From contig NC_092579.1 in assembly GCF_037975245.1 (NCBI RefSeq), positions 3,992,001 to 4,056,000 on the forward strand: 64,000 nt of DNA, given 5' to 3'. How positions within the stretch are numbered: the first letter of the stretch is position 1; each line of letters starts with the position of its first letter. The notes beneath the pieces were generated by a model. That model worked only from the letters and a program-made list of their open reading frames with translations, ran no database searches and was not told the DNA's origin. Shown piece after piece: positions 1-10,697 of this stretch. The stretch comes from Apostichopus japonicus (lineage: Eukaryota; Echinodermata; Holothuroidea; Aspidochirotida; Stichopodidae). The translations under genes were made by a program, and so were the position numbers.

Positions 1-866
1 AAGTTAGGCTACCATCTGAATCTCGCATGCAGTATACAACTAAGGAGTAGTCTTCGTTACCCAGCCGCCGCGCATTCTCACCTTTCGGACTCTTAGTTAA
101 ACGTGTAACAGCTTTGCAGGAATTACTGTGTCACCTGTAACACATGTTACCGTGTTGCGAACACAAACGAGGCATCAAAATGACAGCATAGAAACAAACC
201 TTCAAATGTTCACTTACGTAACCTTAACGTAAATTCCTCAAACAAAATGTATAGGGCGAATGCTCTCGTGGTAGGCTAGAAATGAGCAAAATAAGAGTAA
301 GATTACACGGTATATGAAAGGAAACGACAAGTCTCTATCCCACTCCCTTCGGGTTATGTCACTCCCCACCCCTCGTTTTTTGGGGGGGGAGAGGGGCACA
401 TTTCCTGGGCTACTATAGAACTGACTTGTTCGGCTTAATATTAAGTTTATATGATAAGAAGATATGGCAGAATTTATTCCTTTTTTAAAATAATTTAATA
501 AACTAGGAAGTTCACCAAACTATAACACCAAACTTTAAATTAACACTATAGCTAAATATTTCATATATTAATTCATAATATACTAATCCAAATCTTTACA
601 GTGTTGGTTTTTCCATGCATATGGCCTAGGCCTGTTATGTGTTTTTTTTTTCAACTTTGGACATGGCCATCTCTATACCGTAGAGTCAGGCATGCTGCTA
701 ATTCGGCAAGACGAGACAGAGCGGAGTCAACAGTGATTTTATCAGCAGGTTACCATTTCATTCATTTCATTTATTTCCAGTATAAATATAAATATTTATA
801 AAAAGGACATCAAAAGTGAGTATGTAACAAGAAAATATTTTAAAATGTTAGTGTACAAAACACAAA

Positions 867-906
<40 letters not shown>

Positions 907-1607
907 ATATACACATATGTACACATATCTACACATACATACATATACATATACCACACGTACAAGTGCAGCTGTCTACAATAAATTTTCCAGATTACCA
1001 TTTTGTAAATAAATAGCAGCACGATCAATAAAACTATTTCTATACACATTAGTTCTGAATTTTGGTGTTATTGCTTTGTTTCTCCACGACTATCACCAGC
1101 GGTGTGTGTCAGTATAAGGTCAACGAGCACACTGTACATTTAATATGGATTATATAATATAATTATACCTAAATTAGAGAATGAAATAAAAAAGGTAGTA
1201 ATATATTCAGTTAATTTTATCTTTCGGTTGACCCCTTGTGAAATATTTCAAAATAATCTCTAATGAAACACGGGTCCTCAATCACCATCAAGACTTTTAA
1301 TGTGCAATCAAGAACAGCTAGAATACTATATGAATTAATCCAGTGCAAAACTAAATTGTTCAATTCCACAGATCTATATCCCTTGAATTTAAAAGACACG
1401 CATCGGTCCAACACCCAGTGTAGCTCCATATCTGTTGATTAGAACACAGGAGCGCCAAACTATTAAATCACTAAACAAGGAGAAGGAGGTCCAGTAGGGA
1501 ACTCTAGTCATGGCGGTGAAGTCAGCCATTACATCCAGTTGTGAGCAATAACTTATTGGTTGATTAACAGGTCTTCTGTATCTCGTAATTAGTTGCATTT
1601 TGTTTCT
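1..1607. other. left-edge intergenic DNA
   Basis: No gene recognised. AT-rich sequence with a G-rich run near 385. A simple repeat lies at 871-950. Short open frames here have no recognisable motif and no convincing splice context. Confidence 0.5.
871..950. repeat. (AT)n / (ACATAC)n microsatellite
   Basis: About 13 AT dinucleotides (871-896) run into CA/TACA-type repeats. The short minus-strand open frame that covers it is an artefact of the repeat (YVYMYVCIYIYI-type translation). Confidence 0.9.
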
Positions 1608-1623
1608 GGTTTCCTTGGAAACC
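1608..1623. promoter_or_regulatory. X-box-like perfect palindrome
   Basis: GGTTTCCTTGGAAACC is a perfect 16-bp palindrome. It resembles the RFX-factor X-box (imperfect inverted GTTNCC repeats). It lies about 110 bp upstream of the ATG of a possible plus-strand first exon. A regulatory role is inferred from the sequence only. Confidence 0.3.
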
Positions 1624-1726
1624 TATGACGTTGCGTTTCTTAATGCGGGTTAAATTATCGGAATCGAAAGTACAACTCTAGTTTAGCATTGAAATGTCTT
1701 ACTTTGATTAATAGATGAGAAAATAA

Positions 1727-1793
1727 TGACTGGGATCGCGATAGCTCACAGTGCAGAAGCTGTAGAGCTGCTAGAAAAGATACTCCGGGACAC
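1727..1793 (+). CDS. possible first coding exon, gene unrecognised
   Basis: An ATG near 1727 opens a short frame (MTGIAIAHSAEAVELLEKIL, then RD) that reads as an amphipathic helix. It runs into a good donor, ACAC|GTAGGT; without splicing it stops at the TAG inside that donor. No second exon could be found downstream, where hAT insertions interrupt the sequence. It may equally be a chance frame. No function is assigned. Confidence 0.2.
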
Positions 1794-1798
1794 GTAGG

Positions 1799-3662
1799 TT
1801 GGCTACTTCACTACTACCATATATATGGTTCATTGTGTGGTGTTTAAAACAAAGCTGGAAAGAGCATACCAAAAACAACCAAACAGTGTGAAAGTTTGAA
1901 TGCAGTAATTTAATAAATGTGACTCCCAGAGAACTGACACTCGTTTTAATGTTTTGATTTTAATGACAAAAAAATATCACCACCTCGTTTTATTTAAAAC
2001 TGGATTACTAACGATAGATCCACATGCCAGAATAACATGGGTTGACGATTATGATGTCATGGGCTTATGATCACTAACAATTCAATACTAGGAAAAAAGG
2101 CTTATAGCCTAACTCAGGCCTATGTACGTTGCCTTTCCTTTAGTCTAACTAAGGTTAGCCTAGGTAATAACTCAAGCCTAGAATATTTCAGTCTATGAAC
2201 ATAGCTCCATGTAGAATTATATAGAAATTCATACAAAGGCTCTATTTTGCAACATATTCCCAACACTGTAAATTTGGCAAAAGGACATAAGCAGTTGGTA
2301 TAGGACTAGCCAGTAATCTGAGTTTTAAACATTTGTTAACTAACCCAAAGATATAAAATTATGCAGGCTACTATTTGGTTTGGGCGATACTCACTGACAA
2401 ATACAGTTAGCTGGCGTGACTTATTTGTCTGCCTGATAGCGTTTGGATGTGTTGGTATAGATGGTGCACTAGGCTGGTGACTGGTGACAAATGTAGGGAT
2501 CCACTAAAAGGAGAGAACGCACTTACGCCTGTTGGTAGGAGGAACAAAGCGGAACCAAGATGCAGCTTGAAACTTGTCAAAATGAAACAGAAAAGTGTTG
2601 AAGTATGCAGATTAATTTTTGACGGTATTAACAAGGACGGTCTACGAAATGGGAACTAACTTGTAAGGTCGGTTACACCCAAACTAAAGCTGGGTTCGTC
2701 GAGCATTTTGAATGAGTTAGCGTTATTGCCGTGAATAGTCATTGTGAGTCATTCCAGGTGAAAAATATGTTTGTTCTTCACATGAATACGGACCACGACA
2801 AGCAAAATGCCAAGTCTTTATCATTCAGAGAGTATTCTACACTGCATAGGACATATAAATAATAAAAGCCAACGCGCAATCACATATGCAGGGAGGAAGT
2901 AGCAGTAACTGGTCCGAAGTGTCGCATTCTACTCACAGCAGTCAACAAATAACACTGTAGTCGCGTGTCGATCAAATGAAAATCTCTTGGTCAGAAAACA
3001 CATTTTTTCACATAGGCCTATACATGTAACATGTACACTATGTTTGTTTCATACCAGTCTACATTCTCCAAGCAATTGGCTGGCATTACGTCATTGACTG
3101 CTGCTTCGTCCTGTATGGTTGTCATCGTCGTCAGATTAATCTGTTTTTGATTCAAATATATAGGGTTGTGTGTCTCCCTGAGGTGAAAATTCGAAATTTG
3201 AAAGCTGCTAAGTTTTTGATTGATAGATGTTTCCAATGATTTAGTCACCACACGTTAAGACAACAAAGAAAAAATAAAGACAATCCACCATAGAAAAGGA
3301 TTTGTTTGACTGTATTTCTGCAATGTAAAGTGACGGTGATGACGTCATAACTGTAACCGAGTAACCACGAGAAGAATGTGCGATTACTCGACTACAAAAT
3401 AAATAGTCGAATATCAGCACTACGTAACTATTTCATACATTTCAAAGACTTTGAATACATTTTTCATTCTGCATCAATGTTAAAATATTAAGAGATGAAC
3501 TGTAATATGAAAGTTTATTTCAAACCTTTGCACTGTCTCTACTATTTGCACTTGAAATTTAAAATTCCTTCCAAAGCATCACAATGTAACTGTGTAATTG
3601 CCCTAATACTTACTCAAACTAAGTTAAAGTTAGACCACATGCCTAGGCTAACGATCGCCTAG
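1799..3662. other. gene-poor DNA
   Basis: No supported gene. Overlapping opposite-strand frames at about 2,410-2,660 have no recognisable motif. A short minus-strand frame with an ATG near 3,115 lies about 230 bp from a perfect CRE palindrome (3340-3347). That arrangement would suit a first exon, but no continuation was found. Confidence 0.4.
3340..3347. promoter_or_regulatory. CRE palindrome TGACGTCA
   Basis: A perfect cAMP-response-element octamer embedded in TGATGACGTCATAAC. Chance occurrence is possible, and no adjacent gene is proven. Confidence 0.3.
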
Positions 3663-4775
3663 CAAGGGCGGCGGAACCGGGGGGGCACAGGGGGCACGTT
3701 CCTCCCACTTTTCCTCAGGTTAAAAATGTGCCCTTTTTTCTACATGAAAATTGTACTCTTGATCACCTTATTAGGTCAGCGATATTTCAGTAAGAGATCT
3801 AATCCTAATTTAGAAGTATTAATGAATTTCTGTGGGTCAAACTCAAATGTTTACTACCACAAGGTTTCTAACATTCTGGTGAGTGCTATTCATAGGCGTA
3901 GGAGCCCAGTTTGATTGGGGGGGGGGGGGGCTTGCCCGGAAAATATAACCAAGATTGTTCGCGCGCTCCGCGCGCGTTCAACATGTTAATGTGAATATCA
4001 TATAGGCAGGCATCGGTTATTACATCGCATGCCAATAACATACAATCGTTTGCCGTGTTATTACCCTTCCATATTGGTTAGAATTATTGGGGAAGTCTTT
4101 ACAATAATAATGATCATAATAATATCAGGTTAACCATTGAAAAACACATTCGAATTATTTTTCTTTCAGTAGGTGCCCGAAAAATTCTCAGCATATATTG
4201 CCCGAATTTTCACAAACATTTTTGGTTGGGGGCTGCAGCCCCCCCCCCCCCCAGCCCCACCCCACCCCAGCCTCCTACGCCTATGGTGCCATTATGCATA
4301 TTCAATTTGCCAAAAAATTCCTAATGCATTTCCAAAAATGCATTGCTATATTACATTGTGACTTTGTAATAAGCAGAAGCCATTTATAGCCTACTATGAA
4401 TAATGAGTATAGTTTTAATATCCCATAACCTACCCCATCCTTTTGTATTTTGACAGTTCATTTGCTTTCATGCATGTATTAATCGCGTCTGCAGGGACTT
4501 GGACTTTATAATGATTTCACCTCATTTTGTCTCGAAAGAAAATTTGTTCCTTGTTTCCCAATTTGCACATATTGCAGTGCTAGTATGCATTTTTTCCTTG
4601 AAGGGGGGGGGGGGCGTTAATGGAATGATGTGTATACGCAAATAAGATAATACAATAAGAGTTATAAATGGTACTAAATATGAGGCTGCATCAGTCCTAT
4701 CGAATTTCTGCAAAGTGCCCTTCGACGTCGGTGCCCCCCCCCCCCCCCAGATTAAAAGTGCTTCCGCCGCCCTTG
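3663..4775. mobile_element. non-autonomous hAT-type DNA transposon
   Basis: Terminal inverted repeats start CAAGGGCGGCGGAA and end TTCCGCCGCCCTTG. They are flanked by an exact 8-bp target duplication TCGCCTAG (3655-3662 and 4776-4783). Eight-base duplications and short GC-rich terminal repeats are the hallmark of the hAT superfamily. No transposase frame is present. G- and C-homopolymer runs sit just inside the termini. A second element is inserted at 3891-4285. Confidence 0.88.
3891..4285. mobile_element. nested hAT-type element
   Basis: Termini CATAGGCGTAGGAG and CTCCTACGCCTATG are inverted repeats. Flanks GTGCTATT (3883-3890) and GTGCCATT (4286-4293) match at 7 of 8 bases. The element lies inside the 3663-4775 element, so it inserted later. 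No coding capacity was seen. Confidence 0.78.
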
Positions 4776-4783
4776 TCGCCTAG

Positions 4784-5386
4784 GCCTAACTTACCATAGG
4801 CTAGGGCAAATAGGGGAAATAAGTTAGGGCTTGGATACTTAGGCCTAGTAACTTAAACTGTAGCCTAGTTTGTCGGCCTTAGTTCGGCCAACTCAGTTCT
4901 AATCCAACTTAAGATTTAAAGTGAGTTGGTTAGTATCACTGGTTTAAGTCTCACTCGGATCCGGACCGGGTGTCATAATTTGCACTATACAGCTGGATAA
5001 TAGTTTGGCATCGAGTTAACATTGGATAATAGTGTGGCATATGTTATGGATTTCAAACGTTGTGCTTGTGAATAGTTATTGGTAATTGTTATTTGTATCT
5101 GTGTGTACATTTTGTCGTTGCATTTCAATGTTTTATCATTATTTTGATATATGTTGTATTTGTGAATGATTATTGGTAATTATATGTATAGTGATAGTGT
5201 AAACGGAGAAGAAAATGATATTCTTCATTTGTCTTTGCTTGTTTGTTATGTCGCTGCATTTAAATCACGGATTATTATGACAAATAATAATGGTGATAGT
5301 GTTAATAGTAGGAATATAAAACATTTCATTTGTCCCCGTGTGCGTCAAAGTGATATAATTACATATGAACGAAATGAATACAATAA
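4784..5386. other. spacer between hAT insertions
   Basis: AT-rich spacer with no gene seen. Two short direct repeats (around 5,030-5,100 and 5,130-5,190) share a TTATTGGTAATT core. Confidence 0.4.
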
Positions 5387-5394
5387 ATCATGAC

Positions 5395-7109
5395 CAGTGG
5401 CGTCGCCAAGGGGGGCCAGGGGGGGCGTGCCCCCCTGGAAAACCTAGTGCCCCCCGAGTGCCCCCCCCCCCATCTGAGATTTGGGTTGGTAAAAATATAT
5501 ATATATTTTGTTATATTCAACTCCCATCATCTGAGTTGGTTTTTCATAAGGACAAAGAAGCACAGTAATTCGTATTTTCTTCAAATGAGCTGCGAAAAAA
5601 AATGAAAAAGTTTATCCTTGAACGTCGGGTATCGAAGTCGTAACCCGCGCCATCACAACAGGTGTCGATATTTACATTGAATGTGTCAGTGCTCACGCCA
5701 TACCAGCGGATATACACGTCCGCTTCGCGAGCTACATGACTGTGAGAAGGGAGTGTACTGCAATATGTTGCCTTGGTCTGAAGTTGACAGGTTAGGAGCT
5801 GACGAAATGTGAGAATGTGAGGGTCCGCAGGCACCATACTTGCCTACATTTGTGGACCCATATATTAACCCTGTTGTGTAGGGGGTGCAGAGGTCATTTG
5901 AGGTCAGATGCTTGTAGGAACAAATGGCGAATGTTCACACCTGCATACTGAGCCATACTCGATGTGTGATCAAACTTTGGATTGCATGGTGAGATCCCTA
6001 ATAGGAGCCAATAACGATGCTGGAACCTGTTACATCTTAATAGATAATGGGCGAAAACGAGGACAAGAAAGGAGTCGGGGGTCATGCACACATTAATTCA
6101 ACAAATGTAGGTTCTATTTATACAGGGTTAGGCATAATATCGACAGCATGTGGTTCATATCCTCTGCAAAATTCTGCGCCATGTTAAAATCATTACCTCA
6201 AAAATAGCAAGTTCTGGAGATATCTTCAGATCAAATTTAGCATCAAATGTGGCAGCAATTTGCATCTAGCCCATCCTCCGTATGCGAAAATTTTCCAAAG
6301 GGGAGGGGGGCAGTGGCGGCGGAACTGGGGGGCTCAGCCCCTAATGAAAAAGTTGAAGGGGCAAATGCATGATACGCCCCACCCCCCCCCCCACAATATT
6401 TACCAAGGCTCCGAAACGTGCATGTGCCCATTTTTCAATGCATTCTTGTCGATCTGTCCGATGCACACGTATACTATATAGGTGTAATAATTTTAGTAAA
6501 TGCTGGGGGGACCCTCGGCCCGTCCCCTGGCTATAGACCACATTGTCACCCAACCGCGTCTTCACGCCCCGTGAAAAGTGGAAGCAGTGAGTGTGAGTAC
6601 CGGTAAGTGCAACACAAATTCGTCTTAGGCCAATGACTTGCTTCATTTCAGCCAGTTCTCCAACATCCCCTTACTACACTCAAAAACGTCTTTCGAGTAC
6701 ACTACGAGTAATAGCTACTCTCTTAAAACACCATCGAATATACAAATTACAATGTTTTTACAGACTTTTACGTGCAATCTGAGAAATTGCAGGCTTGATA
6801 CCCATATTTTAGGGCTAGGTATTCGCAGCATAAAACACTCGGGAAGTGCCGTTTCCGGCCATCTGGGGGTTTCAAAAAAACCCAAATTTTCTTGTACGAT
6901 CCGCGCCAACCGATGGTGGCGCTCCGCTTAGATAGTCTCTATACATTAGCCTCCCAAATAATTTTCCCGTTCCGCCGCGCTTGGAGGGGGTACCCCCTCC
7001 CCTTAGACCCCTCCCCCAGGACGGCGATCCGTATCCACCTAAGTGCCCCCCATCAAATGCTGGTGCCCCCTGTGCCCCCCCCAGACTGAAAAGTCTGGTG
7101 ACGCCACTG
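5395..7109. mobile_element. non-autonomous hAT-type DNA transposon
   Basis: Termini CAGTGGCGTCGCCA and TGGTGACGCCACTG are inverted repeats. An exact 8-bp target duplication ATCATGAC lies at 5387-5394 and 7110-7117. There is no transposase. Short open frames inside are not gene-like. A second hAT-type element lies within it at 6311-6983. Confidence 0.92.
6311..6983. mobile_element. nested hAT-type element, same family as 40850-42292
   Basis: Starts CAGTGGCGGCGGAAC and ends GTTCCGCCGCGCTTG. Flanks GAGGGGGG (6303-6310) and GAGGGGGT (6984-6991) match at 7 of 8. Its interior is nearly identical to two blocks of the 40850-42292 element (about 6311-6667 with 40850-41211, and 6673-6960 with 41977-42260). 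It lacks about 765 bp found between those blocks in the other copy. Confidence 0.8.
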
Positions 7110-7117
7110 ATCATGAC

Positions 7118-9664
7118 AGAGCCTGGTTAGGGAAGCTTTATGCGATTACGATGTTCCTTCCTATTCTGCTAATACTGTAACAAGCCAGAACCTTTATAAC
7201 TGCAGTGTCTGAATAGGTTTATACGCCGATTGGGTCCATCAATGTCACCCATAAAGCATATGTTATTAACAATATGAAAAGCGAAGGTTCCTTTCTGCCA
7301 ATAACTTGGACCAGTGGTATGTGTATTTGCCATAAGTCAACAGCTGGGCTTTATCAATCAGCTATCAACTAATCACTAAGCAATACAGCGACGATATCCC
7401 TTTAGAAATATACTAGTCTTCAGAGAGCAGTATTGAGTGTAAGGTCAACGGGCAATGAGTGAGAACAATGGCTTTTACAGGCCATCAAATTCTCAGGAAA
7501 GGGAATTCGTTCCTCCCCTCAAACATGCCAAATGAAAATATTACTCTGAAAATGTAGAAATTAGTTTTATTTCCCACATTAACATATCCAGACACGAGCA
7601 ACAGTCTGCAAAACCCACAACCACACAATGCAACAGAAGCAATAAATTCAGTAAAACTGCTATGTGAGGTACACACAAACTATACAACCTACACACAATA
7701 AGACACATCCCTCTCTAATTATAATGAGGCATGATCCTTTTACTAGCATTTGGCCTAAGGTATCCCGCAGAATTATCCTTGAATCCATGACCTGACGTAA
7801 GACAGCTAAAGCTTAGGAAGGCATAACCTAACAGACTAAGCGTAACCCTACAGGTAGCATACGCCCATTAAAAGCCGCATTGACTCACACACAGTATCAC
7901 AAATGTAACGTGGTCTCTATGTGGTAATGTGGTCTCTATGTGTCTACACGAAAGTTTCCATTAGCTAAACGCTACCCATTTGTGGATAGCTGACAAGTTG
8001 GCCTTTCAGGCACCATCAATCTTCCGTACCATGACCGCGCATTTTTTTTTGCTATTTTGTCACTTGTAAACAAACTGCTTCACTCAGTAGTAAACAATTT
8101 TTTGAAATTGAAATAGTCAACTTGAAAGAAAATAATACATGTCAATGGGTACTGGATTACAATAGCGTAACTCCCAACATTGATGGACATTTGGTTCTCA
8201 AGTTATTGCAAAATACTAGTTTTTGACCACTTATTGACCTTTGTTGACCTTGGATCACATGACCGTTATGTTTGGAAACGATCCCTGACCCCATTCACAA
8301 ATACTTCCAAAATATCAACCATTTCGGACCCTGTCAATGGGAGTTGTTGCATTTTTAATGTTTTGCATTTTTTGACGGCATTTTCCCGGGATAGCCATGG
8401 CACACTGATTGGAGAACTCAAATAATACAAGCAAGAAAAATGTTTGCCACGTACTATTCAGATACCGGAAATGACACTTTTTAGACATTTAAAGTTGCAT
8501 AAAACACTCCACTTGCTCGATTTATTAGAGGCGAAAAACAAGTTTTCAAAGTTGGTTCTTAAGTCAGGAGTATAGAGCTTACCACCTGATCGCTATAACA
8601 TGTCTATGTTGTGGAAAGTACACCTACTTTTTCAAAAAAAAACGGGTAATATCAAATTCAATTTCAAAGTGGAATTTGCAATGTATATATGTACAACGCA
8701 AAGCGCCCTCACTTTTTATCAAGGCTTCACTGCTGAAACACACGGTGATACACTGTGTCAGCATTCTTCATAGTTCAATTTCTATGGGCCCAAATGACCT
8801 ACGCTAGGGTCTAGCCCTAGTTTGATAGTTTACACCTAGATGTTGGCTGGACCATAGGCTAGGCCTTAAATTTGGTGTCTAATACTGACGGCCATTGGGC
8901 CTAGGGAGCAAAAATTTACAATAGTCACAACTCCACAAAACGTATGACATATCTCATGTCTTGGTGATATCGTGTCTTCAAGATTTTCACAATTTGGCCC
9001 CTAGTGACCCTCAATGACCTTTGACCTCACCAAAAACAAAGGGATCTTGAAATCAACTTGCCACAACTACATACTAAATATGAAATTGGCTTCCCTTCTT
9101 GAGATATCATGTTTACAAGGTTTTCACAATCTGACCCCTAGTGACCCCAAATGACCTTTGAACTCCTCTAAAAACCAATAGACTTCTTTTCCTCAATGTG
9201 GTACTCCTACACACCAAATATGAGATTGGTACAAGCTCCCCTTATTGAGATATCATGTTTAAAAGCAAGACGTTACATGCACATACACATGCACACACTC
9301 ATCCGCCTGAATGACTACAAAGGTTACGATTACCATCAGAAACGAAAATGTTTGTTTTTTAGAGACTTCTACAGAAAATTTAATACTGTCATGAAATGAA
9401 TTAACATGTACAAAAAAGAAAAAAACACTTGAGCAACTTGTTCACCATGTGGCCTGACGAAAAATATGTTGTCAATATATCTGTAATATTGTTATGGCTT
9501 AAGCGTAGAAAATGATAGCTTTTCCTATTCCAATCTGTGAATAAATATGTTTGTGTACTATGCTGCTAATTTAGTGCTCATAGCAACTTGTTAACAAGCG
9601 AGAACTCCCTCATCATAAATCTATTATTGACACATTGCTGCTGAAACACAGTATTGTTTCTTCT
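7118..9664. other. repeat-rich intergenic DNA
   Basis: No gene recognised. From about 8,200 it holds diverged dispersed repeats marked by TGACC(T/C)-type motifs and a recurring TTGAGATATCATGTTTACAAG-like phrase. Relatives occur in introns of the minus-strand gene at 12.1, 22, 24.4-25.1 and 30.5-31.7 kb. Confidence 0.5.
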
Positions 9665-9766
9665 GAAATCTCTGACAAGTCTTGCACATCTTTCGGTTTC
9701 TTTCTCTGTCAGGGCTTTTTCTAATTTTGTGATGTTTGTGAAGAAATCAGTGAATTTTCGGTCGGC
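9665..9766 (-). pseudogene. frameshifted ghost copy of the terminal death-fold exon
   Basis: This segment aligns base for base with 10441-10543 inside the last coding exon of the neighbouring gene. On the minus strand the copy reads TKLEKALTEK...CARLVRDF, against TKLENALTEQ...CAKLVRDF in the intact exon. One base is missing, in the stretch matching ATCTCCCACAAATG, so the upstream part (ENSLISS) falls in another frame. The copy covers only the last third of the domain. It sits 0.7 kb downstream of the true stop codon, which fits a local duplication that decayed. Confidence 0.7.
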
Positions 9767-10235
9767 ATCTGTGTAGTTACATCATGATACCAAGATTGAA
9801 CTGAATCGGACATAGGCTTGAAGAGATATTGACATTTTATGAGTTTCATATTAAAGCCCGCCCACTCATAAATATTCACTAGATGGGAACCACAAACAAT
9901 CGGGCACATATACACATCATGGTGCAACTCCTTACCCAGCATAACAATGACTTAACTTGTCGTTGTTGAGATAACATGTTTACAATCTAGCCGTCACATC
10001 TACACACACAATCATCATGACTGCATTGATTATGATTCTCATCGAAACCAAAACTTACAGCATACACAAACACACGCTGACATGAATGTATAAGTTACTT
10101 GTAATTGTTTGCTTATCAAAGCCAAGAATAGAGTATATAGTCACATAAAGTATTTACATAGATAACTATGTAAGAGGGGGAGAAGGATATTGTATATAAG
10201 TCACTCATACAGGTGTAATTAAGCATATAATCCTG

Positions 10236-10241
10236 TTTAAT
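10236..10241 (-). terminator. possible polyadenylation signal ATTAAA
   Basis: TTTAAT on the plus strand reads ATTAAA on the minus strand, about 155 bp after the stop codon of the large gene. It is the closest signal variant seen; no canonical AATAAA was found nearer. Confidence 0.3.
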
Positions 10242-10395
10242 AAGCTCAAACTGTAATTAACAGTGATTACAGAAAGACTTCCTAACTTCCTCTGCCCCTC
10301 TCAAGTAAACAAGTTCCTGGTTAGTGTTACATCATCACTGGTGATATGTTCATATCATTACTTGCCTACAATAACCCACAATATGATTTCAGTCA

Positions 10396-10697
10396 TTATT
10401 CTGGGCACAATGTTGCTTGAACTACAGGATTTTTCCATCTAAAATCTCTGACAAGTTTGGCACAGTCTTCATTTCCTTGTTCTGTTAAGGCATTTTCCAA
10501 TTTTGTGACATTTGTGGGAGATATCAGTGAACTTTTGGTCAGCTTCTCTAACAAAAGAGTTCCTGGCGTTTTGTGCTTCTTGATATCAGTAATTCCTTCT
10601 TCAGGAAGTTGGAAAATATTTGCCAGCAGGGTAGATTGGTCTACATCAAGATGTTCTGATAAGTTCTGCTTTAGCTGATCAAAAGATTTGATGATGG
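10396..10697 (-). CDS. exon 20: C-terminal DED-like death fold and stop
   Basis: The acceptor follows CAACCTTACAG and the exon ends in TAA. Residues 2136-2235. Six-helix death-fold pattern with LLANIFQLPEEGITDIKKH, then TPGTLLLEKL and CAKLVRDF. It corresponds to exon 13 of the first block. Confidence 0.85.
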
